A stretch of DNA of 64,000 nt from Adiantum capillus-veneris (taxonomy: Eukaryota > Streptophyta > Polypodiopsida > Polypodiales > Pteridaceae), in contig CM043950.1 of NCBI GenBank assembly GCA_014529385.2, positions 74,035,935-74,099,934 on the forward strand, in the 5' to 3' direction. This document shows positions 62,671 through 64,000 of this stretch, piece by piece. Each line of letters begins with the position of its first letter. Position 1 is the stretch's first letter. The position numbers and the translations under genes were made by a program. The notes below the pieces were generated by a model. That model saw only the letters and a program-made list of their open reading frames with translations. It was not told the origin of the DNA and searched no databases.

Positions 62671-64000
62671 TCATCCGGTAGGGATCAAACTCAAATTACG
62701 CGATGAAGCTGTTTGTTTAGTGGCGAGCACAGACTTGGTGAGAAAGTCTGCCCAATTTTCTGCAGATGGAACATACACTAGCTTGATGAAGCCATTTGCG
62801 ACTAATTCTTTCAAGAGATGGAAGCTTATCTTAATGTGTTTGAGCTTGGATGAGAAGGAAGGTGATTCTGTAAGTGCGATGGTAGACTGATTATCACAAA
62901 AAAGAGTGATTGGATCAGTCGAGATATTGAAGGGTAGCTTCAGTTTGTTGATCAATTCAGAGATCCAAAGAGCCTCGCGGGAGACAAGAGCAGCAGCAAC
63001 GTATTCATCTTCAGTAGAAGAACTTGCAATAGAACATTGTCGTTTGGTTTGCCAAGAGATAGGACTACCAACCAAAGTGAATACATAGCCTCCTGTAGAA
63101 AAACATCGAGGGTCGTCGCCAGCCCAGTTGGCATCAACATATCCTGAAATAGAGATGGGGCTAGAGGGGTCGTAATAGTAAGTGAGGGCATAGTGTTGAG
63201 TGGTGCGTAAGTAGCGAAGGGTGCGCTTTGCAGCTTGCTTGTGCACTTTACAGGGCTTTGACATAGAGCGAGAGAGGATATGGCCTGTGTAGGAAAGATC
63301 GAAACGGGTGCAAGAGATAAGATAACGTAATTGTCCGTAGAATTTTGGGAAATGAAAGGATGGGCAGTAGAGTTCATCAGTGTGAGTGTAATCATGAAAT
63401 TCAGGAGCAAGCTTGTGCTTAACAGGCAAAGGGGTAAACTCAGGGGTTGAAGCAGACGTACCATAGAAGAGGAGGAGTTCTTCAATGTATTTGGATTGGG
63501 ATAATTGGATAAATTTACCTGCTGGATCTCTTATGACCTCAATGCTAAGGAAATAAGTCATAGGTCCTTTGTCGGTTACTGGGAATTCATGAGAGATGCA
63601 ATCAATTGCTTGTAGCAACATGTACTCTGATGTGCCAAGAAGATGAATGTCATCCACAAAGAGGCCTAAGATAGCCATGCCTTTAGAGGTCTGCCATATG
63701 TAGATATTGTAGTCTTCCATAAGACGTTCCCAGCCACATTTGAGCAAGTAGTGGTGCATGCGGATGTACCACTCTCGTGTAGATTGTTTTAAGCCATAAA
63801 TGGGCTTATGCAATTTACATACATAATCAGGGTGGTGAGGGTCTTCAAAATGAGGAGGTTGTAACATATAGATGAGCTCTTGGAGCAAGCCATATAAGAA
63901 GGCAGTTTTTATATCAAGATGATGTAAAAGAAGATTAAACTTAGCAGCAAGTGCAATAAGAAGCCGAAATGCAGTCATACCCAGTACTGGCGAATAGGTG
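62671..64000 (-). CDS. Copia-4 reverse transcriptase and RNase H (partial, runs off the window)
   Basis: One open frame from beyond the right edge to the stop at 62,671. Visible: HLDIKTAFLYGLLQELIYML (first catalytic Asp); PIYGLKQSTREWYIRMHHYL; LGLFVDDIHLLG (FVDD in place of the usual YVDD); MTYFLSIEVIRDPAGKFIQL; YLISCTRFDLSYTGHILSRS; ISGYVDANWAGDDPRCFSTG and SSSTEDEYVAA (RNase H); LFCDNQSTIALTESPSF; LVYVPSAENWADFLTKSV. No stop in 440 codons, so this is the best-kept Copia pol in the window, and it inserted in the PPR relic. The frame stays open through 63,999 (TYSPVLGMTAF), so the ATG at 63,978 is internal. Confidence 0.9.
   Translation of the reverse strand, partial: TYSPVLGMTAFRLLIALAAKFNLLLHHLDIKTAFLYGLLQELIYMLQPPHFEDPHHPDYVCKLHKPIYGLKQSTREWYIRMHHYLLKCGWERLMEDYNIYIWQTSKGMAILGLFVDDIHLLGTSEYMLLQAIDCISHEFPVTDKGPMTYFLSIEVIRDPAGKFIQLSQSKYIEELLLFYGTSASTPEFTPLPVKHKLAPEFHDYTHTDELYCPSFHFPKFYGQLRYLISCTRFDLSYTGHILSRSMSKPCKVHKQAAKRTLRYLRTTQHYALTYYYDPSSPISISGYVDANWAGDDPRCFSTGGYVFTLVGSPISWQTKRQCSIASSSTEDEYVAAALVSREALWISELINKLKLPFNISTDPITLFCDNQSTIALTESPSFSSKLKHIKISFHLLKELVANGFIKLVYVPSAENWADFLTKSVLATKQTASSRNLSLIPTG

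Noticed and set aside
1-64000. tRNA, rRNA or other structured RNA genes
   Set aside because: No stretch with convincing tRNA A/B boxes or rRNA similarity was noticed on reading; a tRNAscan or Rfam search would be needed to exclude them.

Overview
The window is repeat-dense nuclear DNA from a land plant with a large genome. The evidence is plant-type Ty1/Copia and Ty3/Gypsy elements, two APE-type LINE families, Helitron helicase remains, a hAT-like MITE, a decayed BRI1-type LRR receptor kinase and a decayed PPR gene. I see no intact host gene. A fern, lycophyte or gymnosperm is plausible, but the sequence alone does not settle the species.

Layout: 1-1.6 kb, 3' part of a LINE (called LINE-B here, minus). 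2.3 kb, a hAT-like MITE. 3-5.4 kb and 6-7.2 kb, two decayed Gypsy elements. 7.3 kb, a second MITE candidate. 8.1-9 kb, more LINE-B. 9.5-17.1 kb, an LRR receptor-kinase pseudogene split by a complete Copia element (Copia-5, 10,016-15,134, 5-bp target duplication TAAAT). 18.6-50.2 kb, a nested and rearranged retrotransposon cluster. Inside it, 30.5-39 kb holds two inverted Helitron-helicase arms with a LINE-B copy. 50.3-54.7 kb, a second LINE (LINE-C). 56.1-58.7 kb, a 5'-truncated LINE-B between CT tracts. 61-62.2 kb, a PPR pseudogene cut by a Copia element (Copia-4) that runs off the right end.

Main result: the halves of two retrotransposons are swapped. At about 19,310 the start of a Copia gag (Copia-1, with 5' LTR) runs straight into Gypsy pol. 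At about 45,165-45,200 the rest of Copia-1 (minus) abuts the gag-protease half of the same Gypsy (minus). Flipping the roughly 25.9 kb between these points restores both elements. It pairs their LTRs (Copia-1 324/322 bp; Gypsy 1140/1138 bp) and their target duplications (ATAAT; ACGT). It also rejoins a third element, Copia-2, whose leader the Gypsy had entered. The simplest reading is an inversion younger than all three insertions; an assembly misjoin is the main alternative.

Second result: LINE-B copies end in long CT tracts and several also begin at one. The two Helitron arms act as a natural before-and-after pair. One arm has an uninterrupted CT tract, while in the other LINE-B sits inside it. 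The same pair supplies empty sites for a MITE (8-bp duplication GGAATAAG) and for a small A-tailed retroposon (25-bp duplication). Identities quoted are by-eye estimates.
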